Assembly: GCA_003221075.1 (NCBI GenBank)
Contig: QHUF01000106.1
Coordinates: forward strand, 1-6,166
From: Gemmatimonadota bacterium
GTDB lineage: Bacteria > Gemmatimonadota > Gemmatimonadetes > Gemmatimonadales > GWC2-71-9
Reading direction: 5' to 3'
DNA: 6,166 nt
The notes below the pieces were generated by a model that was given only the letters and a program-made list of their open reading frames with translations, was not told the origin of the DNA and did not search any database. Shown here in pieces: positions 5,209 through 6,166 of the stretch. Numbering within the stretch: the stretch's first letter is position 1; each line of letters opens with the position of its first letter. Position numbers and translations under genes: made by a program.

Positions 5209-6166
5209 TGCAGCAGTTTCTCGACCGCCCGTTTCGCCTCTTCGGGCGTCACCGTCTTCATGTCGACCGGGCACTTGTCCATCTTCGCTTCGATGTCCCG
5301 GATGGGGCAGCGGGTGATCCCCTGCGCTTTCGCCTCCTCGATAAAGGCGCGCATCTCGGGCGAGAGCGCGTCCTTCCCCTCTGCCTCGGCGCGGATCTGT
5401 TTGGCGCGGAGCTCAGTGAACATCACCATCATCGTGTCGACATCGAACTCGTCGGCTTCGATCATCGCCTGCTTGTTATCGTCCATCACCGGCGTGGTGA
5501 CACGCCAGATGTCGTGGTTCCGAGCGAAGCGCTCGACGGTGTTTCGCGCGAGCGGGCGGGCGATGAGCGGCACGAGCTGGAGCCGTTGCCACGCCTCCTG
5601 CGTCCAGACGATGGGATCCGTCACCACCCGCGCTCGAGTGCTCACGTTCCCGGTCACCGGGCATTTCGTTTCGATCATGGGCACTGCCGGCACGGGATCC
5701 GCGTCGGAGCCCTGCACCTTCGTCGCCTTCATCTGCTCGGTCGCCTTCACTTCCGCGAGCGCGATCTCCTCGGCGCTGCCGATGCCCATGATGAGCTGCA
5801 TATGTGTGGGCAGCAGCTTCTGGATGGCTTCGTCGAGCAGCTTGCTGGTTACGATACTGCCACCTTTTTCAAGGACGAACTCCTCGACGGCGCGGCGCGC
5901 GATCCCTTGCGCGAACGGAGGCACGCGGAGAATCCGCACCTCGGCTTCAGGGGCCCAGGGCAACCCCGCCTGACCGTCTTCTTCGATCCAGGGGATGTCC
6001 TCCGGCCGCACTCCCACCACACCCGTCAGCAGCACCGAGCACGGCGCCAGGCGCAGGAGATTCTCCGCCTGCGATCCAAGCTCGGTGTTCTCGACGCGGT
6101 GTGCCCCGTGACGACCGATCACCAGCAGTGACGGCTTGATCTCTTCCACCCACTGCATGATCACCT
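5205..6166 (-). CDS. Universal stress protein domain fused to two PCP_red-like domains (5' partial)
   Basis: The frame is open to the window edge, so the true start lies beyond it; the GTG at 6164 falls inside the domain and is not the start. Residue numbers here count from that GTG. Residues 4-48 are the C-terminal half of a Usp domain with the complete nucleotide-binding pattern G-2x-G-9x-G-S (G17, G20, G30, S31), so ATP binding is plausible. Two repeats follow, at about 69-119 and 187-235, each with the PCP_red pattern: W-(A/T)-x-E-A, then a VP, then a basic helix A-R-x-x-V-E-x-F and a (V)T-x-x-(L/V). In BchB/ChlB this domain helps close the protochlorophyllide site. Three Cys-Pro motifs (C168, C286, C298) lie in and around the C-terminal part. 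The stop overlaps the GTG of the next gene (GTGA). No signal peptide or membrane segment is visible, so it is probably cytoplasmic. A role as a tetrapyrrole- or redox-sensing partner of the radical SAM enzyme is inference. The domain calls are fairly sure; the function is unknown. Confidence 0.8.
   Translation of the reverse strand, partial: VIMQWVEEIKPSLLVIGRHGAHRVENTELGSQAENLLRLAPCSVLLTGVVGVRPEDIPWIEEDGQAGLPWAPEAEVRILRVPPFAQGIARRAVEEFVLEKGGSIVTSKLLDEAIQKLLPTHMQLIMGIGSAEEIALAEVKATEQMKATKVQGSDADPVPAVPMIETKCPVTGNVSTRARVVTDPIVWTQEAWQRLQLVPLIARPLARNTVERFARNHDIWRVTTPVMDDNKQAMIEADEFDVDTMMVMFTELRAKQIRAEAEGKDALSPEMRAFIEEAKAQGITRCPIRDIEAKMDKCPVDMKTVTPEEAKRAVEKLLQ

Noticed and set aside
5209..5274. 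ATG start 22 codons upstream for the radical SAM protein
   Set aside because: The added residues overlap the upstream gene, match no domain and have no Shine-Dalgarno; the GTG forming a GTGA overlap fits the family's usual N-terminal length better.
5193..6131. Long plus-strand open frame, and another at 4966-5973
   Set aside because: Both are antisense to the Usp/PCP_red gene, which has recognisable motifs; neither plus-strand product shows any.
1..6166. Photosynthesis or bacteriochlorophyll gene cluster suggested by PCP_red
   Set aside because: The nitrogenase-like catalytic parts of BchB/ChlB are absent and no other bch genes are seen; only the small C-terminal type domain is present.

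Overview
The window is GC-rich and almost wholly coding. It holds six genes, all on the minus strand, so transcription runs from position 6166 towards position 1. The gene at each end is cut by the window edge. Every junction is an overlap of 1 to 14 bases, which is what a single polycistronic operon looks like. No promoter, terminator, RNA gene, mobile element or CRISPR array is visible, and no stretch over 300 bases lacks a gene.

In transcription order the genes are: (1) the C-terminal part of a universal stress protein domain followed by two PCP_red-like domains (5205-6166, 5' end missing); (2) a radical SAM/SPASM protein of the NirJ/AhbC/AhbD type with a PCP_red-like C-terminus (3937-5208); (3) a 568-residue CydA-like integral membrane protein (2231-3937); (4) a membrane-anchored diheme cytochrome c (1453-2244); (5) a monoheme cytochrome c with three predicted membrane segments (677-1456); (6) a diheme cytochrome c, probably periplasmic (1-680, C-terminus missing).

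Together they read as a respiratory module. Five c-type haem sites in three proteins could carry electrons to or from a divergent cytochrome bd-like core. The two upstream genes look like tetrapyrrole-handling accessory factors: PCP_red is the C-terminal domain of the BchB/ChlB subunit of dark-operative protochlorophyllide reductase, and the radical SAM motifs resemble haem d1 and haem b maturation enzymes. The core keeps the histidines expected to bind haem in CydA. It appears to have lost the glutamates equivalent to E. coli E99 and E445, to carry hydrophobic segments where CydA has its quinol-binding Q-loop, and to have no CydB in view. The working idea is a cytochrome c-linked, bd-like terminal reductase, possibly with a modified haem made by a dedicated radical SAM enzyme. 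That is inference, not something the sequence proves.

The organism cannot be named. High GC, multihaem electron transport and divergent bd-like oxidases of the kind reported in Nitrospira suggest an environmental bacterium of a group such as Nitrospirota, Acidobacteriota, Gemmatimonadota, Methylomirabilota or Rokubacteria. There is no marker gene to choose among them.
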